From positions 10,555-74,554 of the forward strand of contig CAWISP010000010.1 in the NCBI GenBank assembly GCA_963838775.1: DNA of 64,000 nucleotides. The letters are read 5' to 3'. The first letter of the stretch is position 1. Every line of letters starts with the position of its first letter. Source of the DNA: Chersky-840 sp963838775 (lineage in GTDB: Bacteria > Actinomycetota > Acidimicrobiia > Acidimicrobiales > UBA8190). The position numbers and the translations under genes were made by a program. Under the pieces are notes generated by a model. It did not search any database and had not been told where the DNA came from. It saw only the letters and a program-made list of their open reading frames with translations. Below, piece by piece: positions 15,941 through 24,217 of this stretch.

Positions 15941-16840
15941 GTGGCGGCGCCGTCATTGCGGGTCCAGACCGTGCTATTTCAAAACCATGAAGCGCAGGTC
16001 GACCATTTTCTTTCCGGGATGCGAGCGTCGGCGCGATGGGCTCTGGGCACCGGCGTTACGTCGCGGGTCACGATGGTGATCGGCGACTGCTCCCCCGACC
16101 CGGTGCTCACCGACCCGGTGACGCTCGGGCAGGATTTCGACCACCAGGGGTCGATCGAGTATGTGCCCTTCGGCGCCAACCTCGGGTCGGCGGGCGGTCA
16201 CAACCGCTTGTTCGCATCGCTCACCGACGACCTCGTGGTGGTGTGCAACGCCGACACGTACGCCTCCCCCCGCCTGCTCACCGAACTGGTAGCGCCGTTC
16301 GCCGACGAGTCGGTGGGCGTGGTGGAAGCACGCCAGGTCCCGCTCGAACAACCCAAGGTCCACGATCCGGCAACCGGCGACACCAGCTGGGCGTCAGGGG
16401 CATGCTTCGCGGCGCGGGCGAAGGTGATCGCCGACACCGGGGGCTTCGACCCCGACCTCTTCTTCTTGTACTGCGACGACGTCGACTTCTCGTGGCGGGC
16501 GAAGCTGGCCGGCTGGCGTGTCGTGCACCGGGCGTCGGCGACCATCTTCCACGACAAGCGGCTGACCATGAGCGGTGCCCTGGCGGCGTCGGACCTCGAG
16601 GTGACCCTCGGGGTGGAGGCGGCGGCCCTCTTGGCGTGGCGCTACTCGCGCCCCGATCTGGCCGAGCAGATCCTCGGCGCCCTGGACGCGTCGAGCGACG
16701 AGCGGCTGCGCTCGGCGGCGGCACGCCTGCACCAACGCCAGCGCTCGGGGGCGCTGCCCGAGCCACTCGACCCCGAGCACCGGGTGGCCCAGTTCGTGGG
16801 GCCCGACTACGCGGTGCACCGCTTCTCCTGGGGGCCCTGA
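15941..16840 (+). CDS. Glycosyltransferase family 2 (GT-A fold)
   Basis: A 299-residue GT2-type glycosyltransferase read from a GTG. Signature segments are MVIGDCSPDPV, the dirhamnosyl-type ANLGSAGGHNRLF, the metal/nucleotide site VVCNADTYASP, GACFAARAKVIADTGGFDPDLFFLYCDDVDFSWRA, in which FLYCDDVD is the catalytic-base region, and the closing IFHDKR. It resembles rhamnosyl- or galactofuranosyl-like transferases; donor and acceptor are not known. The gene ends in a 22-base tandem repeat that also carries the next gene's start, so the two are a coupled pair. Confidence 0.83.
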   Translation: MAAPSLRVQTVLFQNHEAQVDHFLSGMRASARWALGTGVTSRVTMVIGDCSPDPVLTDPVTLGQDFDHQGSIEYVPFGANLGSAGGHNRLFASLTDDLVVVCNADTYASPRLLTELVAPFADESVGVVEARQVPLEQPKVHDPATGDTSWASGACFAARAKVIADTGGFDPDLFFLYCDDVDFSWRAKLAGWRVVHRASATIFHDKRLTMSGALAASDLEVTLGVEAAALLAWRYSRPDLAEQILGALDASSDERLRSAAARLHQRQRSGALPEPLDPEHRVAQFVGPDYAVHRFSWGP

Positions 16841-16866
16841 CGTGTTCTCCTGGGGGCCCTGACGTG
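16823..16866. repeat. Exact 22-base tandem duplication at a stop/start junction
   Basis: The unit ttctcctgggggccctgacg (plus 'tg') occurs twice with no mismatch, at 16823-16844 and 16845-16866. Each copy holds a TGA stop and a GTG. The first copy supplies the stop of the upstream GT2 gene, the second supplies the GTG start of the fusion gene. Because 22 is not a multiple of three, the GTG in the first copy is out of frame. Confidence 0.95.
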
Positions 16867-18723
16867 CCCGGCGGCACCTACGAGTTCAGCTACGAGCCGA
16901 CATCGCCCTACGCCCACGCGGTGACACTCATCTCCCGGCACAGGGCACCGAAAGGTGAAGTAGTGGTCGACCTCGGCTGCGGGTACGGCGCCATCGCCGG
17001 ACCGGTGGCCGACCTCGGGCTCGACTACTTAGGGATCGACGCCGACCCCGAGGCCGTCGGCGCCCTCGCCGAGCGCGGCGTCGCAGCGATGTTGGGCGAC
17101 CTCACCGATCCGGGCACCGTGTTCTCTCGGGTGACCGAGGCGCTGGCCGGTCGCCGGGTGGCGGCGATCTGCGCCCTCGACGCGCTCGAGCACCTGGCCA
17201 ACGCCGCCCAGGTGCTGGGGGCGCTGTCCTGCTTCGCCCGGGAGCTGGGCGAGGTGCCGCTGGTGGTGAGCGTGCCCAACGTGAGCCACCGCGACCTGGC
17301 CATCAAGCTGCTGCTGGGGCGCTGGGACGTGACGCCGACCGGGCTCCTCGATGAGACTCACGTCCGCTTCTTCTCCCCCGCCGGGCTCGAGCGGGCCATG
17401 ACGGCGGCGGGGTGGGTCGAGCTCGAGTCCTTCGACTTCGCCATGGCCCGGAGTGACCAGCACTTCCCGGCCGACTGCGTGGCCCTGGTGGCCGAGACTC
17501 CGCTCGGCGGTGCCCTCCAGCAGGTCCGGGGCCATGCCGCGCCGGGAACGATGGTCAACCAGTTCGTCCGCGCCTACCGCCCGACCGAGCCAGCCGGCAT
17601 TGCCCGGCCCGACGGCGGCGTCGAGAGCACCGTGCCGTTCATCTCGGTTGTGATCCGGACCGATGGGAGGAAGCTCGCCCCATTCGACGACCTCCTGGCG
17701 TCGCTGGCCGGCCAGGACCACGACGACTTCGAGGTGGTGGTGGTCATGACCGTCCCCGACCCGGACCGCCTGGCCCGAGTCGGGGCCGCCGTCGACGCCT
17801 ACGACCCCACCTTCGCCCGACGGGTGCGGGTGGTCCCGACCGAATGGCCCCTCCCCTTAGGGGCGGCGGGCAACCTCGGGGTGGCCGGGGCCCGGGGGCG
17901 GTACGTGGTGGTCCTCGACGACGACCAGATGGCCTTCGGCCACTGGGTGGAGACCCTGGCCCGGGTGGCGGCAGCGGCCCCGGGCCGGGTGGTCCACGCC
18001 GGGGTGGCCACCCAAAACACGGTGGCCACCCCCGGCCGCTGGCAGCGGGCGACGGGGGGCCAGGTGGCGGCGACCGACCCCGGCGACGTCGAAGCCTACG
18101 ACGTGGTCGACCGGCCCCGGTCCGCCGAGACCTTCGCCGTCGGCCTCCTCGAGCTGCTGGGCGGGCCGCCCCGGCCGATCTGCGGGTTCGCTCTCCCTCG
18201 CTCCTTCTTCACCGACCTGGGCGAGCGGTTCGACGAGGACCTCCCGGCCCTGGAGGACTGGGACCTGCTCCTGCGGGCGGTCGAGCGGTGCGGGGTGGTG
18301 ACCACCGGGGAGATTGGCCTGTTGCGCCGCAGCTGGGTGCCGGGGCCGGCCGGCGGCGGCGAGGCGCCGGCACCAGCCGAAGGTCACGGTGGTGTCGAGG
18401 GTGAGGGTGAAGGCCCCCGCGCCGACGGGGACGTCCTGGCCAAGGCCTTCGCTCGGGCCGAGGCGATGATCGCAGCCAAGCTCGACGCCCAGCCGCTCCT
18501 CTTGGACCGCGGCAGCGCCAGCCGGCTGGGCGCCCTCCTGGCCGATGTGGCCCGGACCCGCTCGGTGTGGACCGAGGAGGTGGCGGCGATACGGACCGAG
18601 GTCCACCAGTTGTCAGCTGCGGTGGCCGAGGCTGAGACACAGCTGGCCGCCGTGCATGCCTCCACCAGCTGGCGGGTCACCGCTCCCCTGCGGGCGGCCG
18701 TCGACCGGTGGCGGGGACGCTGA
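16864..18723 (+). CDS. Methyltransferase-glycosyltransferase (GT2) fusion protein
   Basis: A 619-residue two-domain enzyme. Residues about 1-240 are a class I SAM-dependent methyltransferase with motif I VVDLGCGYGAIAG (34-46), an acidic DYLGIDADP loop and the downstream SVPNVSHRDLAIKLLLGRWD region seen in sugar or glycan methyltransferases. Residues about 257-480 are a GT-A glycosyltransferase with ISVVIRTDGR, GAAGNLGVAGARGRYVVVLDDDQ (DDD at 352-354), and LPALEDWDLLLRAVERCG. The last about 100 residues hold an acidic linker and a coiled coil (VHQLSAAVAEAETQL). It probably adds and methylates a sugar on the same glycan as its neighbours. The start GTG lies in the second copy of a tandem repeat. 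Confidence 0.82.
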   Translation: MPGGTYEFSYEPTSPYAHAVTLISRHRAPKGEVVVDLGCGYGAIAGPVADLGLDYLGIDADPEAVGALAERGVAAMLGDLTDPGTVFSRVTEALAGRRVAAICALDALEHLANAAQVLGALSCFARELGEVPLVVSVPNVSHRDLAIKLLLGRWDVTPTGLLDETHVRFFSPAGLERAMTAAGWVELESFDFAMARSDQHFPADCVALVAETPLGGALQQVRGHAAPGTMVNQFVRAYRPTEPAGIARPDGGVESTVPFISVVIRTDGRKLAPFDDLLASLAGQDHDDFEVVVVMTVPDPDRLARVGAAVDAYDPTFARRVRVVPTEWPLPLGAAGNLGVAGARGRYVVVLDDDQMAFGHWVETLARVAAAAPGRVVHAGVATQNTVATPGRWQRATGGQVAATDPGDVEAYDVVDRPRSAETFAVGLLELLGGPPRPICGFALPRSFFTDLGERFDEDLPALEDWDLLLRAVERCGVVTTGEIGLLRRSWVPGPAGGGEAPAPAEGHGGVEGEGEGPRADGDVLAKAFARAEAMIAAKLDAQPLLLDRGSASRLGALLADVARTRSVWTEEVAAIRTEVHQLSAAVAEAETQLAAVHASTSWRVTAPLRAAVDRWRGR

Positions 18724-19062
18724 GGTCGACCGTCGCCCGATGACGGCGGGGGGTCAGGCGCTGTCTGTCGTCGTCCCCGCCCCCGCCGCCGTGCGGGGAC
18801 TGCCGGTCGGTTGGAGGTTCGTGACTCTGCGGGGTGTGTCGTCGCTTCACCACGGTCCACCAGCTCCACTCCGAAGCCGATGCGTGGCTCGTGCACTACA
18901 ACCACCGGCGCAAGAACCACGGGGACTACATGCGGGGCCGGACTCCGAAGGTCGTCCTCGACAGCTTCAGGCAGAGCAAGGCAGCATGACCATTACCGCC
19001 ATGAACCGAAGGGCCCACCTGTTACCTCGACCCTCGCGGTCCGGAAGCCCTAGGTCAACGGC
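18724..19062. other. Gap holding a transposase tail
   Basis: Between the glycan genes and the MFS gene there are 339 bases whose only recognisable content is the integrase-type transposase tail at 18846-18989. No terminal inverted repeats or target duplication could be made out around it. Confidence 0.5.
18846..18989 (+). pseudogene. C-terminal remnant of an integrase-core (IS3/IS481-type) transposase
   Basis: One frame reads FTTVHQLHSEADAWLVHYNH, then RRKNHGDYMRGRTPKVVLD, then SFRQSKAA and stops at 18989. The DAWLVHYN...R..GRTP pattern is the C-terminal end of rve-type transposases of the IS3/IS481 group. The catalytic D,D,E region is absent. It marks an old insertion at the downstream edge of the glycan island. 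Confidence 0.7.
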
Positions 19063-20337
19063 TCAGCGGTGAGGTGCCGACGTCGCCGCCGCGTCGGCTT
19101 CCACCGCCGCGGGCCGGTGCACGGCGTCGATCACCGAGGCGACGGTGGCCACCGCACCGATGCCGGCGCCGAGAACGCAGACTCCGCCCCAACGGTGGCT
19201 CTCGTAGATCGAAGCGCCGACGGCCGAACCGATGGCACCACCGACGAAATAGCACACCATGTACGCGGAGTTGACCCGGCTCCGGGCTCGGGGCGCCATA
19301 CGGTAGATGATCGACTGGTTCGTCACCTGAAGCCCTTGCACGCCGACGTCGAGCACCAGGATCCCCACGATCAACAAGCCCAGGTCGTGACGCCCGTACC
19401 ACAGGGGAGCGAACGACACCGCCACCAGCGCCGCGAACAACGCTGTGGTGGCCTTCGTCCACCCCCGGTCAGCCCACCGTCCCGCCACGTTGGCGCACAA
19501 GGCGCCGCCCGCCCCCACCAATCCGAACAAGCCGATGGTGAGATCGCTGTCGTGGTACGGGGCCCCGGCCAGAAGGAACGCCATCGTGGTCCAAAAGACG
19601 CTGAACGCCGCGAACCCCAACGCCCCCAAGAAGGCCCGGACCTGCAGGACGGGCTCGGTCAACAGCAATCGCACCGTGGTGCCCAACAAGGTCACGTACC
19701 CGATCCGGGCGCGCTCACCCTCCTCGGGCAGGAGTCGCGCCAAGACGATCGCCATGACCACGGTCAAGACCGACGCGCTCGCATAGACCACCCGCCAACT
19801 CGAAACCTCGGCCACGATCCCCGATACCGTCCGGGCCAGCAGGATGCCGAGCAGCAGGCCGCTCATCACCATCCCGACGACGTGACCCCGGTGCTCGTCG
19901 TCGGCCAGGGACGCGGCCATGGGAACGAGGAGCTGCGCCGCCACCGAGCCTCCGCCCACCAGGAGCCCCACCACGGTCAACACCTCGATGTCGGGGGCGG
20001 TGGCAGAGGCCACCAGCCCCACGGCGGTGACGAGGAGGACGGCCGGGACCAACCAGCGCCGTGCGAACAAGTCGCCCAGCGGCACCAGGAAGGCGAGCCC
20101 CGCCGCGTAGCCGATCTGGGCGAAGGTCACGACCAGGCCGGCGGTGCCCGAGGTGGTGCCGAAGGACCGGGCGACACTGTGAAGGACGGGCTGGGCGTAG
20201 TACAGGTTGGCGACCGACGCGCCACAGGCGAAGGCGAACAACAGGACCATGCCCCGGCTCAGGTGGGACCGACCCTCGCTCGTGGTCGCGGCGCCATCCA
20301 TGAAGCTTCTTACCCCCTCGACGACGAGCGGGCCCAT
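19063..20337 (-). CDS. MFS transporter (12 membrane segments)
   Basis: A 424-residue major facilitator protein with about 12 hydrophobic helices and the central cytoplasmic loop. The N-terminal half has ANLYYAQPVLHSVARSFGT and the loop GDLFARRWLVP, the second half has GRWADRGWTKA; the Asp-Arg loops are the MFS motif A sites. The pattern is that of the YnfM/AraJ-like exporter group, so sugar or drug efflux is possible. A methionine 12 codons into the reading (20301) is an equally good start. It stands alone, convergent with the transposase relic and glycan genes. Confidence 0.83.
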   Translation of the reverse strand: MGPLVVEGVRSFMDGAATTSEGRSHLSRGMVLLFAFACGASVANLYYAQPVLHSVARSFGTTSGTAGLVVTFAQIGYAAGLAFLVPLGDLFARRWLVPAVLLVTAVGLVASATAPDIEVLTVVGLLVGGGSVAAQLLVPMAASLADDEHRGHVVGMVMSGLLLGILLARTVSGIVAEVSSWRVVYASASVLTVVMAIVLARLLPEEGERARIGYVTLLGTTVRLLLTEPVLQVRAFLGALGFAAFSVFWTTMAFLLAGAPYHDSDLTIGLFGLVGAGGALCANVAGRWADRGWTKATTALFAALVAVSFAPLWYGRHDLGLLIVGILVLDVGVQGLQVTNQSIIYRMAPRARSRVNSAYMVCYFVGGAIGSAVGASIYESHRWGGVCVLGAGIGAVATVASVIDAVHRPAAVEADAAATSAPHR

Positions 20338-20530
20338 CGTCGCACTGCGGCGGCTCGTGCGCGGCGAGGACCGGATCGCGACCGCACCGGAGCCGGGTAT
20401 GGTCGCGCCAGTGCCCGGGGTTGGATCGACCGTGGTTTTCCCGCCGCGGACCTTTCCGGTCCGACTCCGGGCGCCCTACTCAGGCGTCTTCACCGCCGCG
20501 CTCGTCCATCGTGGCCCGGCGGTCCTCATC

Positions 20531-21565
20531 TCACTGCGGGCCGAGATCGTCCCAGTCGGCGTCGTCGTCCCCGGTCGAGGTCGAATCCGTGCCCTGCCGG
20601 GCGCGGAGCCAGGCACTGATCTGGTCGGCGACGCGTTGCACTCCTCCGCCCATCCGGTCGACCATGGCGACGAACCTGTCGCCGTAGTGCGAGACCGCTG
20701 CGTCGAACTCGGCTGAGGCGGGAGGCTCTTGACCCCGGCGCACGTAGTGCCCGGCCCGGATGGGGTCGAACTCGCCCTCGCTCACCCATTTCACGAGTTG
20801 GTGCACGCGACGGACAGCGAAGGGATGGGTGCGGCCGATCTCCTCCCAGAACCGGGTGTGTCGGGAGTAGAGGTCGTCTTCGTCCTCGTACTCGTGGGCC
20901 TGGGTGATGAATGCGTCGAGGCTCATGCCCGGCAGCGCCCCACCGGCCATGCGCATGAGCATCCGGCACACCGGCAGGGGGTCCCCGAGGACGAGGGCGG
21001 CGGCGCGGTCGCTCGAGAGCTCGGCCATCCTCGACCACTCCAGCAAGGCCAGGTACAGAGCACGGATGGGGAGACCGGCGAACAGCGATCGGGGCAACGC
21101 GCCCTGGACGACCTGGGTGATGATCAACAGCGCGGTGGTGTAGGTGTAGTGCTCCGACAGGACGTGCCCGAGCTCGTGTGCGAGGACGGCGCGCACCTCG
21201 ACGGGCTCGTACGAGTCCACCAGTGACGAGTAGACGATCACCACAGGGTTCTGCGCGCCCACCGTCATGGCGTTGACGACCGGAGTCTGCGTCACGTAGA
21301 GGTCCGGCGTGCGGTCGAGGTCGAGCAGCCACGCGCAGTTCGTGTAGCTGGTCCACAGATCCGGAACCTGGTCCTCGCCGATGCGCACCGCGTTTCCCAG
21401 GAGGACCTGGCGCAGGCGCCGCTCGTGGCCGAAGTCACACAGGCGCCGCACGAGTTGGTCCATCAAGGGGATCGACCTGAGCGCGGCCGTGGCGGCCCGG
21501 TCCGCCGGGTGCTCGTAGGCCTTGGGGCTCATGCCCTCGTAACGGATGGCGGGATCGATCGTCAT
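20531..21565 (-). CDS. M48-family zinc metalloprotease
   Basis: A 344-residue M48 peptidase. The zinc site is HELGH (130-134) with the third ligand in RMAELSSDRAA (Glu180), preceded by the family strand VVIVYSSLVD. A hydrophobic segment just after the HExxH (TTALLIITQVVQGAL) may be membrane-associated. The C-terminal part has THPFAVRRVHQL, a conserved M48 stretch. It should degrade damaged or specific membrane proteins, as HtpX does. The ATG at 21565 is preferred to the one 9 codons upstream because GAGGAACC precedes it. The C-terminus is acidic (DDDADWDD). Confidence 0.87.
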   Translation of the reverse strand: MTIDPAIRYEGMSPKAYEHPADRAATAALRSIPLMDQLVRRLCDFGHERRLRQVLLGNAVRIGEDQVPDLWTSYTNCAWLLDLDRTPDLYVTQTPVVNAMTVGAQNPVVIVYSSLVDSYEPVEVRAVLAHELGHVLSEHYTYTTALLIITQVVQGALPRSLFAGLPIRALYLALLEWSRMAELSSDRAAALVLGDPLPVCRMLMRMAGGALPGMSLDAFITQAHEYEDEDDLYSRHTRFWEEIGRTHPFAVRRVHQLVKWVSEGEFDPIRAGHYVRRGQEPPASAEFDAAVSHYGDRFVAMVDRMGGGVQRVADQISAWLRARQGTDSTSTGDDDADWDDLGPQ

Positions 21566-21628
21566 GGGCGGTTCCTCACGGCGGAGACCCAAGGTTCGGG
21601 CCGAGACCCGGCCCGACCCTCGAGACCG

Positions 21629-22645
21629 TTACGACGCCTTGCGGCGCTTGGCCGGCTTCGAAGCGCCGGCCACGGCGTGCTCGAGCTCGTCTCGGCTCAT
21701 CTTCGACCGGCCCGGGATGCCGAACTCGGCGGCGCGTGCCAGGAGCTCGGCCTTGCTCAGACCCGACACGTCTTCAGTCGCCGCCGGGGCGGCGGTGCGT
21801 TGAGCCGGCCTCTTGGCCCGGCCCTTGGCTGGCGCGTCGGAGGTGATGTGACGGCCGGGCCGATGCGACCGGGCCGCCTCCACGCTGGCCTGCAACGCTT
21901 CCATGAGGTCCACGACCTTGGTCGGTTGCGTCTCGGGACGTTCGGTGACGATGACCTTGCCCTGACGCTTCTCCTCGATGAGCCCCTCGACCCGCTTGCG
22001 GTACTCGTCCTCGTAGATGGTGGGGTCCCATTCGCTCGCCATCGACTCGATCAACAGCTGGGCCGTGCTCAGCTCCCGGTTCGAGAAGTCGACATCGGAC
22101 GAGACCCCGGGGATCTCGGTCTTCGGATCGCGGATCTCGTCGGCGAAGTACATGGTTTCGAGGGCCAGCACCGACTGCGTGGGCCTGATCGTGACGAGGT
22201 GTTCCTTCGTGCGCAGCACGAGAGACGCCACCGCCACCTTGTTGCTCTGCGCCATGGCCTCGCGCAACAGCGCATAAGGGCGGGCGGCCTGGTCACCCAA
22301 TGGGCCGAGGTAGTACGTCGACTTGTAATAGATGGGATCGATGGCGCCGAGGTCGACGAAGTCCGTGATCTCGATGGTCCGGGAGCGTCCGGGCTCGACG
22401 GACTCGAGCTCTTCGGGCGTCACGATGACGTACTCGCCGCCGCCCAGGTCGTACCCCTTCACGACGTCGGCGTACTCGACCTCTTCACCGGTCCGTTCGT
22501 TGACACGCTTCTGGCGGATGCGGTCGGGCGTCCCGGCCTGGAACTGGTTGAAATGGATCGCCTTGTCGTCCGTGGCGGAGAACAGGCCGACGGGCACGTT
22601 GACCAGGCCGAAGCTCAACGACCCCGTCCAGATCGCTCTGGGCAT
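21629..22645 (-). CDS. ku: Ku protein (non-homologous end joining)
   Basis: A 338-residue bacterial Ku, which binds DNA ends as a homodimer. The core matches strongly: MPRAIWTGSLSFGLVNVPVGL at the start, then IHFNQF, YYLGP, LVLRTKEHLVTIRP and LELIE-like LLIESMASEWDP. The C-terminal 90 residues are basic, with a Lys/Arg/Pro linker and a short SAP/Rho-N-like segment (GLSKAELLARAAEFGIPGRS) that should bind DNA. No ligase gene (LigD) is seen in the window, so the partner must be elsewhere. It is divergent from the small gene at 22791. Confidence 0.95.
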   Translation of the reverse strand: MPRAIWTGSLSFGLVNVPVGLFSATDDKAIHFNQFQAGTPDRIRQKRVNERTGEEVEYADVVKGYDLGGGEYVIVTPEELESVEPGRSRTIEITDFVDLGAIDPIYYKSTYYLGPLGDQAARPYALLREAMAQSNKVAVASLVLRTKEHLVTIRPTQSVLALETMYFADEIRDPKTEIPGVSSDVDFSNRELSTAQLLIESMASEWDPTIYEDEYRKRVEGLIEEKRQGKVIVTERPETQPTKVVDLMEALQASVEAARSHRPGRHITSDAPAKGRAKRPAQRTAAPAATEDVSGLSKAELLARAAEFGIPGRSKMSRDELEHAVAGASKPAKRRKAS

Positions 22646-22790
22646 GCCGACTCCTTTCGCCAGCGGGGGTCTCCAGTCAATCACGGCCCCTACCGCTCTG
22701 ACCAGGATATGTACCCAGGTCCACCACCCTGTTACACCCCGAGACCACACTGGCCACAGGACGAACGGATGTGCTGACCAGGAGGTTCCG

Positions 22791-23177
22791 GTGTCAGGAG
22801 CACGGCTCGAGGTGGTGGAGGAGGAATCCATCGAACGCTTCGCCCATGAGGCGATGCTCGGTCTCGCCGATCTCGAGTCCGAGGACTTCACCCACGGGAA
22901 CCTCACCGTTCCCCTCGGACTGAGCCTGTGGATGCACCGGGGCCGGATCCGCATCGAGACCGCCCGCGACGCCATGCTGGTGTTGCGCCATGCCCTGCTG
23001 GCAGCGTCGGGCCTCGATGAGCGCACCGAGCCGGTGCCGCTGCTCGTGGCCGACCCGGTGGCGGCGACGATCAGCCTCGCCGTGTACATGGACGGCCTGC
23101 TGCAACGAGCCGCTCGCATGACGGCGATGTCGCGCGTGGACGTGGCGACACGTGCGCTCGCGCTCGTTTCCGACTGA
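22791..23177 (+). CDS. Small alpha-helical protein of unknown function
   Basis: A 128-residue protein from a GTG, placed by a CCAGGAGGTTCC ribosome site. It is acidic at the start (EVVEEESIERFAHEAMLG) and contains LGLSLWMHRGRIRIETARDAML. No membrane segment or signal is visible and no family is recognised. It is divergent from Ku and is followed 46 bases later by the ABC transporter genes on the same strand. Confidence 0.6.
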   Translation: MSGARLEVVEEESIERFAHEAMLGLADLESEDFTHGNLTVPLGLSLWMHRGRIRIETARDAMLVLRHALLAASGLDERTEPVPLLVADPVAATISLAVYMDGLLQRAARMTAMSRVDVATRALALVSD

Positions 23178-23223
23178 CCACGCCGGGAAGCGTCGGATCG
23201 ACGCGCGGGTAGGTTGAGATGTC

Positions 23224-24204
23224 GTGGCAACGCCCGGAACATCTCGGCTGACCGTTCCCGTGCCCGACCAGGAGTCGGAGCCGTTGGTGATGGCGCGTGG
23301 GCTCACCAAGCGCTTCGGCGACTTTGTGGCCGTCGACGGCATCGACTTCGAGATCGGCCGGGGTGAGTCCTACGGGCTCCTGGGCCCGAACGGCGCCGGC
23401 AAGACCTCCACCATGCGGATGATCGCGTGCATGTCACCGGTGTCGGCGGGGACGCTGCGCGTCCTCGGGATGGACCCCGCTCACGACGGATCGCGCATCC
23501 GGGGTCGCATCGGCCTCGTGCCGCAGGAAGACACCCTCGACCTCGAGCTCACCGTCCTCGACAACCTGATGGTCTACGGCCGATACTTCGACCTGCCCCG
23601 TCGCGTCATCCGCGAGCGCGCCGAGCAGCTGCTCGACTTCACCCAGCTGTCCGAGAGGGCCCACGACAAGGTGGACCCTCTGTCGGGGGGGATGAAGCGC
23701 CGGCTCACGATCGCGCGCTCGCTCATCTCGGACCCCGAGATCCTGATCCTCGACGAACCGACCACCGGTCTCGACCCCCAAGCTCGGCACCTGCTGTGGG
23801 ACCGGCTCTACAGGCTGAAACAACAGGGGGTGACCCAGGTCATCACCACGCACTACATGGACGAGGCCGAGCAGTTGTGCGACCGCCTCGCCGTGATGGA
23901 CGGCGGCACCTTCGCCGCCGAGGGCACCCCCCATGAGCTCATCGCCCGCTACTCGACGCGCGAGGTGCTCGAGCTCCGCTTCCGCGACCCCGACACCGAC
24001 ACCGCTGTCGTCGCGGCCCGACTCGAGGGCCTGGCAGAGCGCTTCGAGGCGCTCCCGGACCGTCTGCTCCTCTACACCGACGACGGCGAGACGACGCTCA
24101 CCGAGGTGCACGGGCTCGGGCTCACCCCCGACAGCACGCTCATCCGGCGATCGACCCTCGAAGACGTCTTTCTCCGCCTGACGGGCCGGTCCCTGGTCGA
24201 CTGA
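23224..24204 (+). CDS. ABC transporter ATP-binding protein (DrrA/NodI-like)
   Basis: A 326-residue ATPase from a GTG. It has Walker A GPNGAGKTS, the Q-loop LVPQEDTLD, the signature LSGGMKRR, Walker B LILDEPTTGLDPQ, and the His switch TTHYMDEAE, all intact. The C-terminal 90 residues (TREVLELRF...TLIRRSTLEDVFLRLTGRSL) are the accessory domain of the drug/lipo-oligosaccharide export subfamily. It should energise the two permeases just downstream, giving an exporter for a lipid-like or antibiotic molecule. It is separated from the first permease by 13 bases. Confidence 0.93.
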   Translation: MATPGTSRLTVPVPDQESEPLVMARGLTKRFGDFVAVDGIDFEIGRGESYGLLGPNGAGKTSTMRMIACMSPVSAGTLRVLGMDPAHDGSRIRGRIGLVPQEDTLDLELTVLDNLMVYGRYFDLPRRVIRERAEQLLDFTQLSERAHDKVDPLSGGMKRRLTIARSLISDPEILILDEPTTGLDPQARHLLWDRLYRLKQQGVTQVITTHYMDEAEQLCDRLAVMDGGTFAAEGTPHELIARYSTREVLELRFRDPDTDTAVVAARLEGLAERFEALPDRLLLYTDDGETTLTEVHGLGLTPDSTLIRRSTLEDVFLRLTGRSLVD

Positions 24205-24217
24205 AAGTCACGCCCCG

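Noticed and set aside
15768..15956. A 62-codon minus-strand ORF upstream of the secreted-protein relic
   Set aside because: Pro/Arg-rich with no domain; probably non-coding.
17029..17721. Minus-strand 230-codon frame opposite the methyltransferase domain
   Set aside because: No start context, domain or codon pattern; high GC makes long antisense frames common.
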